Positions 1-8,379 of a stretch of DNA of 64,000 nt are shown one piece after another. Made by a program: the position numbers and the translations under genes. Position 1 is the first letter of the stretch. Each line of letters opens with the position of its first letter. The stretch is from JAYOEY01 sp038116945 (lineage in GTDB: Bacteria; Pseudomonadota; Alphaproteobacteria; MPNO01; UBA2964). The notes beneath the pieces were generated by a model, which was given only the letters and a program-made list of their open reading frames with translations, did no database searches and was not told the origin of the DNA. The stretch spans positions 1 to 64,000 of the forward strand of contig JAYOEY010000018.1 in NCBI GenBank assembly GCA_038116945.1, in the 5' to 3' direction.

Positions 1-715
1 CCGGCAGGTTGATGCACATGTCGATATAGGTGCCGTTCGGCACGCTGCCGCCGCCGTTCTCGATTTCCATCCGCGCCGCCGCGGCCGGGAGTTCGGGGAT
101 CGTCAGCCCGACCACGTCGCGCGAGAAGATGCCTTCATACGCTTTTTCGTCGACCGTACGGCGGTTGGTCGCCTGCCACTCGTCGATGCGTTCCGCGCGT
201 TTCTTGAGGGTCGGTGAGCCTTTGCCGGTCCAGACCAGGGCGGCAAGGCCGAGCCTCGCGACCCGGTCGGGGAATTTGTTGGCGAACTGGCCGGACCGCA
301 GCGCGCCCGACGACGAGCCGAAGAAGCAGTAGGCCGACTGACCCGTTGCCGCCTCGACCACGGGCATGGCGGCTTCAAGGTCGTCCACGCCGTCCGCGAT
401 GTAGGAGAACCCGTCGGTGCGGCTCGACCTGCCGTAACCCTCGTGATCCATGGTCCAGACGTCGTAGCCGAGGCCCGCGAATGTCTTCATCAGCGAATAG
501 TCGCCGTGCCCCGGGATATCGAGGTCGTAGGCTGTCCGAGCGGCAAAGGAGGAGCCGTGAACCAGAAACAGTACCGGCTTGTCCGGATTGGCCGCCCGCA
601 TCGACGGCGAATAGCGGCGGAACATGAACAGGTCCACGTCGCCCTTCCTGGTCCAGTGTTCCTCGCTTGTCAGGTCGCCCGGATCGTTGGGCATGGTTAC
701 GATCGTCTCGCTCAT
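1..715 (-). CDS. alpha/beta hydrolase (3' end outside window)
   Basis: The minus-strand frame reads from ATG at 715 through the left edge, giving 238 residues of an alpha/beta-hydrolase fold protein. An oxyanion-hole stretch HGSS follows a hydrophobic strand near residue 53, and a nucleophile elbow GSSSG lies near residue 133. The acid and histidine of the triad would be beyond the edge. No signal peptide is seen, so it is probably cytosolic. A good ribosome site (AAGGAG) precedes the ATG. It is divergent from the solute-binding gene at 815, sharing about 100 bases of promoter space. The substrate is unknown. The family is certain, the specific activity is not. Confidence 0.85.
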   Translation of the reverse strand, partial: MSETIVTMPNDPGDLTSEEHWTRKGDVDLFMFRRYSPSMRAANPDKPVLFLVHGSSFAARTAYDLDIPGHGDYSLMKTFAGLGYDVWTMDHEGYGRSSRTDGFSYIADGVDDLEAAMPVVEAATGQSAYCFFGSSSGALRSGQFANKFPDRVARLGLAALVWTGKGSPTLKKRAERIDEWQATNRRTVDEKAYEGIFSRDVVGLTIPELPAAAARMEIENGGGSVPNGTYIDMCINLP

Positions 716-814
716 TCGGTAAAACTCTCCTTGGACGGGGATGACGCCTTTGGGGCGTGTATGGATTGTTGCTCAGGAATATGCCCGCTGCCGGGCGGCA
801 AGGAAAGATCAGGT

Positions 815-1516
815 TTGAACGCTCTTACGATTTTGAGCACAGGCGCGCCGAAGGGCGGGGTTGCGGGATGCGCCGACGCGTTCGGCGAACAAACCGGACG
901 GGCTGTCGAATACTCGTTCGTCACCGCGCCCGTGCTGCGCCAGATGGTCGCGGGGGGAACCCGGGCCGACGTGATCGTATGTCCAGCCGCCCGCATGGAT
1001 GAATTCGAGCGCGACGGCCGGGTGGTCCCCGGCATCCGGTCCGTCGTTGGCTCGGTCAAGGCGGGTGTGGTCGTCCGCAAGGGGGCGCGCATTCCCGATA
1101 TTTCGTCGGCGGAGAGCCTCAGGGCGGAAATACTGGCGGCGGACTCGATCGTCTACAACATCGCGACCAGCGGCGCCTATATCGTCCGGATGATGGCAAG
1201 GCTGGGCGTCGCAGACGCCATCGAAAGCAGGGTGACCCGTGTTCCCAACGGGGCGGGCGTGATGCTGCATCTCGCCGGCAGCGCGATCGGGAACGAGTTC
1301 GGTTTCGGACAGTTGACCGAAATCCGGGTTCACGAGGAGCGCGGCGTCAATGTCGCACTCGTCGGCCCGCTGCCGCGGGAGCTGGCGAACGTCACCACCT
1401 ACTGCGCCGCCGTGTTCGCCGACGCCGCGGACCCGGAAACCGCCCGCGCGCTCGTCGAGTTCATGGGAGGCGAAGAGGGGCGTGAAATCTGCCGGTCGAC
1501 AGGGCTGGAATTCTAG
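815..1516 (+). CDS. ModA-like type-2 solute-binding fold protein without a signal peptide
   Basis: 233 residues. The start chosen is TTG at 815 because AAGGAAAG lies at 800-807 at the right distance and family similarity begins at the LTILSTGAPKGG strand. An in-frame ATG at 761 would add 18 residues with no leader character. The protein resembles the molybdate-binding/SBP_bac_11 superfamily: an early Gly-rich ligand loop, the ADVIVCPA strand typical of the hinge, and a C-terminal region with an ALVEFMGG helix as in ModA homologues. No secretion signal is visible with either start and no permease or ATPase gene is adjacent, so it may be a cytosolic ligand-binding protein. Its stop overlaps the convergent tctA stop in a CTAG. 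Confidence 0.75.
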   Translation: MNALTILSTGAPKGGVAGCADAFGEQTGRAVEYSFVTAPVLRQMVAGGTRADVIVCPAARMDEFERDGRVVPGIRSVVGSVKAGVVVRKGARIPDISSAESLRAEILAADSIVYNIATSGAYIVRMMARLGVADAIESRVTRVPNGAGVMLHLAGSAIGNEFGFGQLTEIRVHEERGVNVALVGPLPRELANVTTYCAAVFADAADPETARALVEFMGGEEGREICRSTGLEF

Positions 1517-3045
1517 CACCCCTCGTCGTCGTACCCGCCTGCCGGTCGCGCCTTGCGGCGGCGCAGTTCGAGATACCACGGGACGAACAGCGAAACGATC
1601 AGCAGCACCCAGAGCGTGTTTACGACGGTTGACGAAAACAGCACGCCCAGATCGCCCTGCGAAATCCGGAGCGCCCGCAGGAAGTAGTTCTCCAGCAACG
1701 GCCCCAGGATGACGCCGATCAGGATGGCCGCTACGTGGTATCCGGTCTTGCGTGCGATATAGCCGATCACGCCGAACACCAGCGCCAGATACATGTCGAA
1801 CAGGTAGCCGCGCGGTACGAACGAGCCGACAAGGGTAAAGGAGATGATGATCGGCGCCATGTAGACGGTGGAAACCACCGTGATGCGGGACATGTAGCGC
1901 GCCAGCGGCAGCACGGTGAGGATCATGATCCCGTAGGTGACGGCCATCGCGGTAAACGGCCCGTAGGCGAGTTCCGGCTGGTTCTGGAACAGGTCGGGCC
2001 CGACGGTTACCCCGTGATATTGCAGCACGACCGCCATGATGGCGGCGGTCGCTCCGCCCGGCACGCCGATGACCAGCAGCGGGACCAGCGTACCCGAGGT
2101 CACGCCGTTATTCGCGGATTCCGGCGCGATCAGCCCTTCGATATGGCCGGTGCCGTATTTCTCAGGCGTTTTCGAAAACGTCTTCGATTGCTGATAGGCG
2201 ACGAAGGCGGCGATGGCCGCGCCGGCGCCCGGCACCACGCCGATGACGAGCCCGATGATGCTGGTCCAGACGATATGCCACCAGCGCCTGAGCGCTTCGA
2301 CGGTGCCCTCGATGGTCGCGTCCCAGCCGGCCTTTTGCATGGCTTCCTGGCCGCGCTTGGTGAGGATCGACTGTCCTTCGATGACCGCGAAAGCCTCGGA
2401 AATCGCAAACAGGCCGACCAGCGCCGGGATCAGCGGCACCTTGTCGTAAAGTTCCAGGAATCCGAACGTCCCGCGCGGCGTCTCATAGACGACATCCGCA
2501 CCGATATAGCCGATCATCAGGCCGAAAAAGCCTGCAATCAGCCCCTTCAGCGTGTCGCGCGCGGCGATGGTTGCGATCAGCGAAATGCCGAAGATCATGA
2601 TCACGATCATTTCGACCGAATGCAGGTAGTAGGCGACCTGCGACAGCCACGGCATCGCGATCAGCGCCAGGATCGTGGTCAGGAGTCCGCCCAGGACGGA
2701 TGACACGAAGGAAATCGCGAGCGCCTGCTGTGCGCGCCCCTGCCGGGTCATCGGGTAGCCGTCGAGCGGCGTCGCCGCCGCGCCGGCGGTGCCCGGAATG
2801 TTGACCAGGATGGCGGGAATGCCCGCCCCCATGCGGGACGACGCGTAGAGCGCCACCATGAAGATCAGCCCGATCTCGGGCTCCAGCGACAGCGTCAGCG
2901 GCAGCAGGATGATGATCGTGTTGGCGGCGCTGAAGCCCGGAATCGCGCCGACAATGAGCCCGAGCACGATGGCCGGCAGGATGACCCACCAGAAGGTGAA
3001 GGTGCGGGCGAACTGCTCCGCGAAGATGCCCCAGTCGACTTCCAT
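1513..3045 (-). CDS. tctA: tripartite tricarboxylate transporter large permease TctA
   Basis: 510 residues, the usual size for TctA. It is an inner-membrane protein with about 11-12 hydrophobic segments. The signature near residues 30-55 (G-x-I-P-G-F followed by an Asn/Ile-rich helix and LLPLTL) and the internal repeat with VVPGAGAAIAAF near residue 265 are characteristic. It forms the secondary, ion-driven permease with TctB and receives substrate (a carboxylate, identity unknown) from the periplasmic TctC. The start lies one base from the tctB stop, so the two are translationally coupled. The stop shares CTAG with the convergent gene. Confidence 0.95.
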   Translation of the reverse strand: MEVDWGIFAEQFARTFTFWWVILPAIVLGLIVGAIPGFSAANTIIILLPLTLSLEPEIGLIFMVALYASSRMGAGIPAILVNIPGTAGAAATPLDGYPMTRQGRAQQALAISFVSSVLGGLLTTILALIAMPWLSQVAYYLHSVEMIVIMIFGISLIATIAARDTLKGLIAGFFGLMIGYIGADVVYETPRGTFGFLELYDKVPLIPALVGLFAISEAFAVIEGQSILTKRGQEAMQKAGWDATIEGTVEALRRWWHIVWTSIIGLVIGVVPGAGAAIAAFVAYQQSKTFSKTPEKYGTGHIEGLIAPESANNGVTSGTLVPLLVIGVPGGATAAIMAVVLQYHGVTVGPDLFQNQPELAYGPFTAMAVTYGIMILTVLPLARYMSRITVVSTVYMAPIIISFTLVGSFVPRGYLFDMYLALVFGVIGYIARKTGYHVAAILIGVILGPLLENYFLRALRISQGDLGVLFSSTVVNTLWVLLIVSLFVPWYLELRRRKARPAGGYDDEGC

Positions 3046-3046
3046 A

Positions 3047-3565
3047 TCAGAACAGCCCCTTGACCATCAGCTCGAACGGCCCTTCAGGAAAACGCGTTTC
3101 GAATGCCACCACGAACAGCAGATATCCTCCGAACGAGAGGACAAGAGACAGGCAGAAAATGAGTCCCTTCTTCTTGCCCTCTCCCAGCAGCAGCATGGCC
3201 GATGAAAGGAACAGGAAGGTCGTGATCGTGAAGCCGAGCCACTGGATGACGAAAATGTAGCCGATGGTCAGCAGGAAAAGGACGATGCGCTTCGGCACAT
3301 AGGCTACCGGCTCCAGCAGGCGGCCGAGGCCGAACGTCGCCTCGCCGCGCCGCACCCGCAGGATCGACCTGACGATGAAGACCAGCGACAGCACGCCCAG
3401 GATGCTGCCCACGAAGAACGCGCTGACCTGGGCCGTCCAGGGAACGTCCGTGATGGTTGAAAAATAATAGAGACTGAACAGGACGGAGGCGACGGGGATG
3501 ATCAGCTCCGCGCCGAGCCCCGGCTTGTCCTGCCTGTCCTTGCTGTCGTTTACGGGGTCTGGCAT
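3047..3565 (-). CDS. tctB: tripartite tricarboxylate transporter small permease TctB
   Basis: 172 residues with four predicted transmembrane segments (about residues 20-40, 50-68, 90-115 and 120-160), the normal architecture of the TctB small membrane subunit. It sits between tctC and tctA in the order C-B-A on the minus strand. The first 20 residues are charged and cytosolic (PDPVNDSKDRQDK). Assignment rests on topology, size and position, since TctB sequences are poorly conserved. A strong GC hairpin at 3602-3632 lies between tctC and this gene and may lower its expression relative to tctC. Confidence 0.9.
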   Translation of the reverse strand: MPDPVNDSKDRQDKPGLGAELIIPVASVLFSLYYFSTITDVPWTAQVSAFFVGSILGVLSLVFIVRSILRVRRGEATFGLGRLLEPVAYVPKRIVLFLLTIGYIFVIQWLGFTITTFLFLSSAMLLLGEGKKKGLIFCLSLVLSFGGYLLFVVAFETRFPEGPFELMVKGLF

Positions 3566-3601
3566 GGGATTCGCTTCCTGAAATTGCTGGCTCTATCGAA
3601 A

Positions 3602-3632
3602 CCGGGCGGCGCGTTGTCGCCGCGCCGCCCGG
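3602..3632 (-). terminator. GC-rich intercistronic hairpin between tctC and tctB
   Basis: A perfect 12-base-pair inverted repeat (CCGGGCGGCGCG at 3602-3613, its complement at 3621-3632) with a 7-base loop lies in the gap between the binding-protein gene and the permease genes. There is no T-run, so complete termination is unlikely. This layout is typical of partial terminators or mRNA 3'-end stabilisers that raise binding protein over permease. Confidence 0.7.
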
Positions 3633-3669
3633 GTCCCTGTTCGCTCGGCCCTGCAGGGGCCCTTTCCGA

Positions 3670-4686
3670 TCAGCTCTTTTTCTTGCCCGTCAGGAGGGGC
3701 TTGTATTCCTGACCGAGATCCGACACCCATTTGACGTACTTCTTGCAGTCTTCTGGGGTTCCGTACTGGATGAATTCCCACGGCGCCTTCGACTTGACGA
3801 CGGCTTTCTTGTAGTCGGGATCCGAGAATACCTTCTCGAGCGTGGAGGTCAGAACCTTGAAGCGGTCGGGATACTTGTCGACGGCTTCCTGCTTGATGCC
3901 GAAGGCGCGCGCGCCGGCGATCAGCGGCGGCAGTCCCAGCTTGAAATGATCGTTGGTGAGAACGGCCTTCGGCATGCGGTCGGGCAGGGGGTTCTTGTCG
4001 AGGAACAGCGCCAGCACATCGAGGTTCTTGCGCGCCATCACGCTGGACGCCGGCAGTGCGCCGAAATCGACCTCGCCGGTGGTGACGCCGGCCCGGGTGT
4101 TGCGTCCGCCCGACAACGGCACGAGATTGAATTTCGCACCGGTTTTCTGTGCCAGCACCAGCGCACCGAGGGACGCGGGATGGGCGAGGCGGCTGGTCGC
4201 CACCGTCAGCGTCCGCTTTTTGCCTTCGGCAATGATGTCGTCGATATGTTTGAACTTGCTCTTCTTGCTGACGAAGATGCAAGCAGGATCGGCATCGACC
4301 TGGGCGAAATAGAAATAGGAATCGAGCGGGAAGGTCGGTTTCTTGACGACCCAGTTGAGGACTTCGGGGCCCATGTTGCCGAAGATCAGGTTGTAGCAGT
4401 CGGCTTCGGCCTTGCCCATGTAGGTTTCGTACCCGACGCGGCCGGCCGCACCCGGATAGAAGCCCGGCTCGAAATTCGTCTTCAGGTATTTCTTCCACAC
4501 GCCGGTGAAAGCGCGCAGGTTGCGGTCGGCGCCGCCGCCCGCGCGGGTCGGGACGAATACCTTGAGGTTCCGCTCGGGAAACGCGGCCGCGAGTGCGATC
4601 TGGAACGGCAATATCGACAGCGCGCCGGCTCCCATTGCGGTCTGGACGAAGCGGCGGCGTGAAAAATCGTTTTCAAAATCGGTCAT
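3670..4686 (-). CDS. tctC: tripartite tricarboxylate transporter substrate-binding protein TctC
   Basis: 338 residues. The N-terminus carries a twin-arginine-like motif (SRRRFVQ near residue 9) followed by a hydrophobic stretch ending near residue 33, so export is likely, possibly by Tat. The mature protein has the TctC/Bug hallmarks: a VPTRAGGGAD ligand loop near residue 45, where Bug proteins bind a substrate carboxylate, and later domain-closing segments. It is the first gene of tctCBA. ATG at 4686 has GGGAG upstream, and a 12-base palindrome at 4705-4716 lies in the leader. The substrate is probably a carboxylate but cannot be read from sequence. Confidence 0.92.
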   Translation of the reverse strand: MTDFENDFSRRRFVQTAMGAGALSILPFQIALAAAFPERNLKVFVPTRAGGGADRNLRAFTGVWKKYLKTNFEPGFYPGAAGRVGYETYMGKAEADCYNLIFGNMGPEVLNWVVKKPTFPLDSYFYFAQVDADPACIFVSKKSKFKHIDDIIAEGKKRTLTVATSRLAHPASLGALVLAQKTGAKFNLVPLSGGRNTRAGVTTGEVDFGALPASSVMARKNLDVLALFLDKNPLPDRMPKAVLTNDHFKLGLPPLIAGARAFGIKQEAVDKYPDRFKVLTSTLEKVFSDPDYKKAVVKSKAPWEFIQYGTPEDCKKYVKWVSDLGQEYKPLLTGKKKS

Positions 4687-4704
4687 GGAAAATCTCCCTC
4701 GTTA

Positions 4705-4716
4705 CTGTCCGGACAG
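4705..4716. promoter_or_regulatory. short palindrome upstream of tctC
   Basis: CTGTCCGGACAG is a perfect 12-base palindrome 19 bases upstream of the tctC start, in the 118-base gap after the SLC13 gene. It could be an operator or simply a leader hairpin. No promoter elements around it are clear. Confidence 0.3.
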
Positions 4717-4804
4717 GACATCCTGAAACCCGGTTATCCGTCCGACGGTGCGAAATATCGCCATTCCAGTCAAGGGTAAGGAGACACGGGCATCAATCGT
4801 GCGT

Positions 4805-6649
4805 TCATGCGAGAGGCCAGACCCAGAGCAGCATTGGCGTCGCCACGGCGACGATCAGGATTTCAAGCGGTAGCCCCATGCGCCAGTAGTCGCCGAAGCG
4901 GTATCCGCCCGGCCCCATGATCAGGGCGTTGTTCTGATGGCCGATGGGGGTCAGGAACGCGCAGGAGGCGCCGATGGCGACCGCCATCAGGAAGCTGTCG
5001 GGATTGACATTCAGCCGTCCGGCGATGTCGATGGCGACCGGCGCCATGACCACCGCAGTCGCGGCGTTGTTGATTACGTCAGACAGCGTCATGGTCAGGA
5101 CAAGCACGACAATCAGCGCAACCACCGCCGGATAGCCGTCAACCATCCGGGACAATGCGCCCGCGATAACGGCGGTGGTGCCGGTCTCCTGCATGGCGCC
5201 GCCCAGCGGAATCAGGGCGCCCAGAAGAACGACGATCGACCAGTCGATGTCGTCATATAGCTCGCGGACCGGTACGATATTGGTAACCACCATGCCGATG
5301 ACGGCCGCCGCGAGCGCGACAGGGAAACTCGCCAGTCCGAGCGTTGCCGCGGCGATGGCGGCGCCGAACAGTCCGATGGAAAGCCACGCCAGATGGTAGC
5401 GGCTGCCGTGGATCGCCCGTGCCGCAAGCGGCAGGCAGTGGAGGTCCGAAATGGCAAGGTTCAGACGTTCGGCGTCGCCCTCGAGAAGAAGAACGTCCCC
5501 CGGCTGGAACCGGAGACCCCGCAGCCCCTCATGCAGCGATCGACCCTGGCGGGCGACCGCAAGCAAATTGACGCCGTAATGACGGCGAAGGGCCAGGCTG
5601 GCGGGCGTCCGCCCGGCGATATGCGCGTCGGGCGTCACCACGGCCTCGGCGACCGCGACATCCGGTCCCCCGAACAGACGGGGTTTGTCCTCCGCCTCGT
5701 CCGGTGCGGTCTCCCCGGAAACAGCCGCTTCGCCTTCGTCTTTCTCCGTACTCGGCGGTGCGGGAGGCCGCAGGTCAAGCTTGGACAGGGCGGCGCTGAT
5801 GGCTTCCGATCCGGCGCGGACCAGGACGATATCGCCGTTTCGGATCAGCGTCGTCCGCGCCGCGGGATCGAGCCGGCGGCCGCCGCGAAGGACGCCCAGA
5901 ATGACCGCATCCAGTTCCTGCATCATGTTGTCGAGATCGCGGAGCCTCTTGCCGATCAGCGCGTGATCTTCCGGAACCCGCGCCTGCGTGACGTATCCGC
6001 CGATATTCATCAGCTCTTCGCCGGATGGAGTCTCCTGCCGTCCCCTGGGGATCAGGCGCCAACCCACAAGGGCGACGAAAACAATGCCCGCCAGGGCGAT
6101 CACTCCGCCGACCGGAGAAAAGTCGAACATGCCGAACGGCTCGCCCGCCACGTCTTTTCGCAGAGACGCGATGATGATGTTGGGCGGCGTTCCGATCAGC
6201 GTCACCAGACCGCCGAGGATGGAGCCATACGCGAGCGGCATCAGGAGCAGCGACACCGGCCGGTTGGCCTGCCTGGCGGACTGGATCGCCGCCGGCATCA
6301 GCATGGCGAGGGCGCCGACATTGTTCATGAAACTCGACAGGGCGCCGCCGAGACCGGACAGCAGCCCGACATGGACGGTCGTTGAGTCGACCTGGGGCAG
6401 CAGGTTGCGGGTAATCATGTTGACCGCGCCCGAATTCACCAGCCCCCGGCTCGCGACCAGCACCAGCGCAACCGTGACGGTGGCGGCGTTCGCGAAACCG
6501 GAAAACACGTCCTGCGCCTGTACTTGGCCGCCGAGCGCGGCGGCCAGCAGACCCAGCATGGCGACGATGTCGTGGCGCAGCTTTCCCCAGACGAAAAGGC
6601 CGAGAACGCCGGCCAGAATGCCCAGAAGAAAAATCTGGTCGAAAGTCAT
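4805..6649 (-). CDS. SLC13/DASS-family permease with two TrkA-C (RCK) domains
   Basis: 614 residues. An N-terminal membrane half (about residues 1-195) is followed by two cytosolic TrkA-C domains near 205-290 and 333-410, then a C-terminal membrane half. This is the known design of bacterial SLC13-like permeases (SAC1/YbhI/CitT-type with RCK insert). The membrane repeats carry the family's Asn/Thr-rich substrate loops, for example FMNNVGA near residue 110 and DVINNAATAVV near 523, where the SNT-like motif coordinates Na+ and substrate. Probable substrates are dicarboxylates or sulfate. Next on the strand comes tctC, 118 bases away, probably a separate unit. It is divergent from the DksA-like gene. 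Confidence 0.88.
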   Translation of the reverse strand: MTFDQIFLLGILAGVLGLFVWGKLRHDIVAMLGLLAAALGGQVQAQDVFSGFANAATVTVALVLVASRGLVNSGAVNMITRNLLPQVDSTTVHVGLLSGLGGALSSFMNNVGALAMLMPAAIQSARQANRPVSLLLMPLAYGSILGGLVTLIGTPPNIIIASLRKDVAGEPFGMFDFSPVGGVIALAGIVFVALVGWRLIPRGRQETPSGEELMNIGGYVTQARVPEDHALIGKRLRDLDNMMQELDAVILGVLRGGRRLDPAARTTLIRNGDIVLVRAGSEAISAALSKLDLRPPAPPSTEKDEGEAAVSGETAPDEAEDKPRLFGGPDVAVAEAVVTPDAHIAGRTPASLALRRHYGVNLLAVARQGRSLHEGLRGLRFQPGDVLLLEGDAERLNLAISDLHCLPLAARAIHGSRYHLAWLSIGLFGAAIAAATLGLASFPVALAAAVIGMVVTNIVPVRELYDDIDWSIVVLLGALIPLGGAMQETGTTAVIAGALSRMVDGYPAVVALIVVLVLTMTLSDVINNAATAVVMAPVAIDIAGRLNVNPDSFLMAVAIGASCAFLTPIGHQNNALIMGPGGYRFGDYWRMGLPLEILIVAVATPMLLWVWPLA

Positions 6650-6709
6650 GCTATGATCCTACGGTGTGTTGCGCGCGCGGGGAACCGCGGGGTTCGGAAA
6701 CGGTGACCT

Positions 6710-7063
6710 ATGAACGACGCCCCTGGGATCGATACGAAGGCGATGCAGGCCGCGCTCGACGCTCGCGTTGCCGAGCTTGAGGCCCTTCTGGAAAGCGCGG
6801 CAATATCGCGCACCGATACCGAGCTCGACCAGCAGCGTATCGGCAGGTTGTCGCGCATGGACGCGATGCAGCAGCAGGCGATGGAAGACGAAACGCTCAG
6901 GCGGCGTCAGCGAGAGCTTTCCCTGTGCCGGTCCGCGCTCCGGCGCATCGAAGACGGCGATTACGGATTCTGCACCGCGTGCGACGAACCCATAGCGCCG
7001 AGGCGGCTGGAAAACGATCCGTCGGCGATGCTGTGCATCGGCTGCGCCGGCCGTGCGGGCTGA
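6710..7063 (+). CDS. TraR/DksA-family C4 zinc-finger protein
   Basis: 117 residues. An alpha-helical, coiled-coil-like N-terminal half (about 10-75) precedes a C4 zinc finger with Cys-x2-Cys near residues 88/91 and Cys-x2-Cys near 108/111. The surroundings (G-D-Y-G-F-C, then RRLE) match the DksA/TraR finger. Family members bind in the RNA polymerase secondary channel and alter initiation with ppGpp. This one is shorter than E. coli DksA (151 residues) and lacks an obvious coiled-coil-tip DxxDxA motif, so it may not act as DksA. It starts 60 bases from the divergent SLC13 gene and converges on the MFS gene. Confidence 0.88.
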   Translation: MNDAPGIDTKAMQAALDARVAELEALLESAAISRTDTELDQQRIGRLSRMDAMQQQAMEDETLRRRQRELSLCRSALRRIEDGDYGFCTACDEPIAPRRLENDPSAMLCIGCAGRAG

Positions 7064-7075
7064 CCTGCCCGCGGT

Positions 7076-8326
7076 TCAGTTGTTTCCAGAGATGTCTTCG
7101 TAGCCCGGCGCCCGCGGGTCCAGGGGTGTTGCTGCCGGGGTCGTACGGGGCAGGGACGTAAAGGCTCCTTTCGCGTCGGCCGTAACCGTGTCGCGCTGAC
7201 GCATGCGCCAGACGCCGAAGCCGGCGGCTGCGGACGACACGATGCCGGTAAATACGAACAATCCGGATGCTCCGATCAAAGCCATGATTGCCGCGCTCGC
7301 AAGCGGACCCAGGGTCGCGCCGATGCTGTAGGCGAGAAGGAGGCCGCCGACGACGCCGACAAAATCCGTTTCGTTTGCGAAGTCGGTCGCGTGGGTGACC
7401 GAAAGGGGATACAGCGCGAACGCCACCGCGCCGAACAGCGCCGACAGGCAGAGAATCGCCGTTTCGGCGCTTCCGGTCAGCGCGGCCAGAGCGGCGCTGA
7501 CGACAAAAATCGCGATGCCGACGCCGACGATGACCTGTCTTCTGTCCATCCTGTCCGACAATATGCCGATCGGCCACTGCAGCCCCAGCCCGCCGATGAT
7601 CCCGACAGACATGAAACGCGCGGTCGCGTCGATGTCGAGACCGGCGAGGGGGGCGTAGGCGGGGCCCATCCCGTAAAACGCGCCGAGGACGAGTCCGCTG
7701 GCGGTCGATCCCACGACGGCGAGCGGCGACAGGCGATAGAGGTCCCTGATCTTCATCCGGTGGGCAGGCGGCGGTCTGGGTTGCGGCTGGCGCGTCAGGG
7801 CGATGGGCACGGCGCCGATCGAGGCGATGGCGGAAATTATGGCGAACAGAACGAACGTATCGGGCGGGGTCGCCAGCAGCAGGAACTGGCCCATGGCCTG
7901 CGCCAGATAGATCAGCGTCATATAGACCGACATGATCCGCCCGCGCGTTTCGTTGCTCGCGCGTTCGTTCAGCCAGGATTCCGTGCACAGAAAGAGGCCC
8001 GCCATGCAGGCGCCTTCGGCAAAGCGCAGAAAGGCCCAGAAATAGGGATCGTAATGGACCGCGTGCAGCAGCGACGCGGCGGAATAGACCGAAGCGAAGG
8101 CAGTAAAGGCGCGTATGTGTCCGACTGCCGCGATCAGGGCGCTGCCGCGGACCGCGCCAAGGGCGAGGCCGGCAAAGTAGGCGGACATGACCGCGCCGGT
8201 CACCAGCGTCGGCGTCTCGGCGAGGGTCATGCGGACGCCGAGCAGCGTTCCCAGCAACCCGTTGCCGAGCATGATCAGCGAAATGCCGAGAAGCAGGGAC
8301 GATATGGCGATTGCAGTGACGCGCAT
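7076..8326 (-). CDS. MFS transporter, YcaD/UMF1-like
   Basis: 416 residues with 12 hydrophobic segments and a cytosolic loop near residues 185-205 (Arg/Pro-rich, RQPQPRPPPAHR). The TESWLNERA stretch near residue 130 and the GRIMSVYM helix are typical of the YcaD-like MFS subgroup, inner-membrane proteins of mostly unknown substrate. It lies 53 bases downstream of bipA on the same strand and could be cotranscribed with it. It converges on the DksA-like gene with only 12 bases between stops. Confidence 0.85.
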   Translation of the reverse strand: MRVTAIAISSLLLGISLIMLGNGLLGTLLGVRMTLAETPTLVTGAVMSAYFAGLALGAVRGSALIAAVGHIRAFTAFASVYSAASLLHAVHYDPYFWAFLRFAEGACMAGLFLCTESWLNERASNETRGRIMSVYMTLIYLAQAMGQFLLLATPPDTFVLFAIISAIASIGAVPIALTRQPQPRPPPAHRMKIRDLYRLSPLAVVGSTASGLVLGAFYGMGPAYAPLAGLDIDATARFMSVGIIGGLGLQWPIGILSDRMDRRQVIVGVGIAIFVVSAALAALTGSAETAILCLSALFGAVAFALYPLSVTHATDFANETDFVGVVGGLLLAYSIGATLGPLASAAIMALIGASGLFVFTGIVSSAAAGFGVWRMRQRDTVTADAKGAFTSLPRTTPAATPLDPRAPGYEDISGNN

Positions 8327-8379
8327 CGGTGACAGCCTGTTCGGGCGCCCGCCGGATCGGCGGCGGCTAAGTCATCTCC

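Noticed and set aside
3593..4498. 301-residue frame overlapping tctC
   Set aside because: Arg/Gln/Gly-rich shifted reading of tctC, no start signal or domain.
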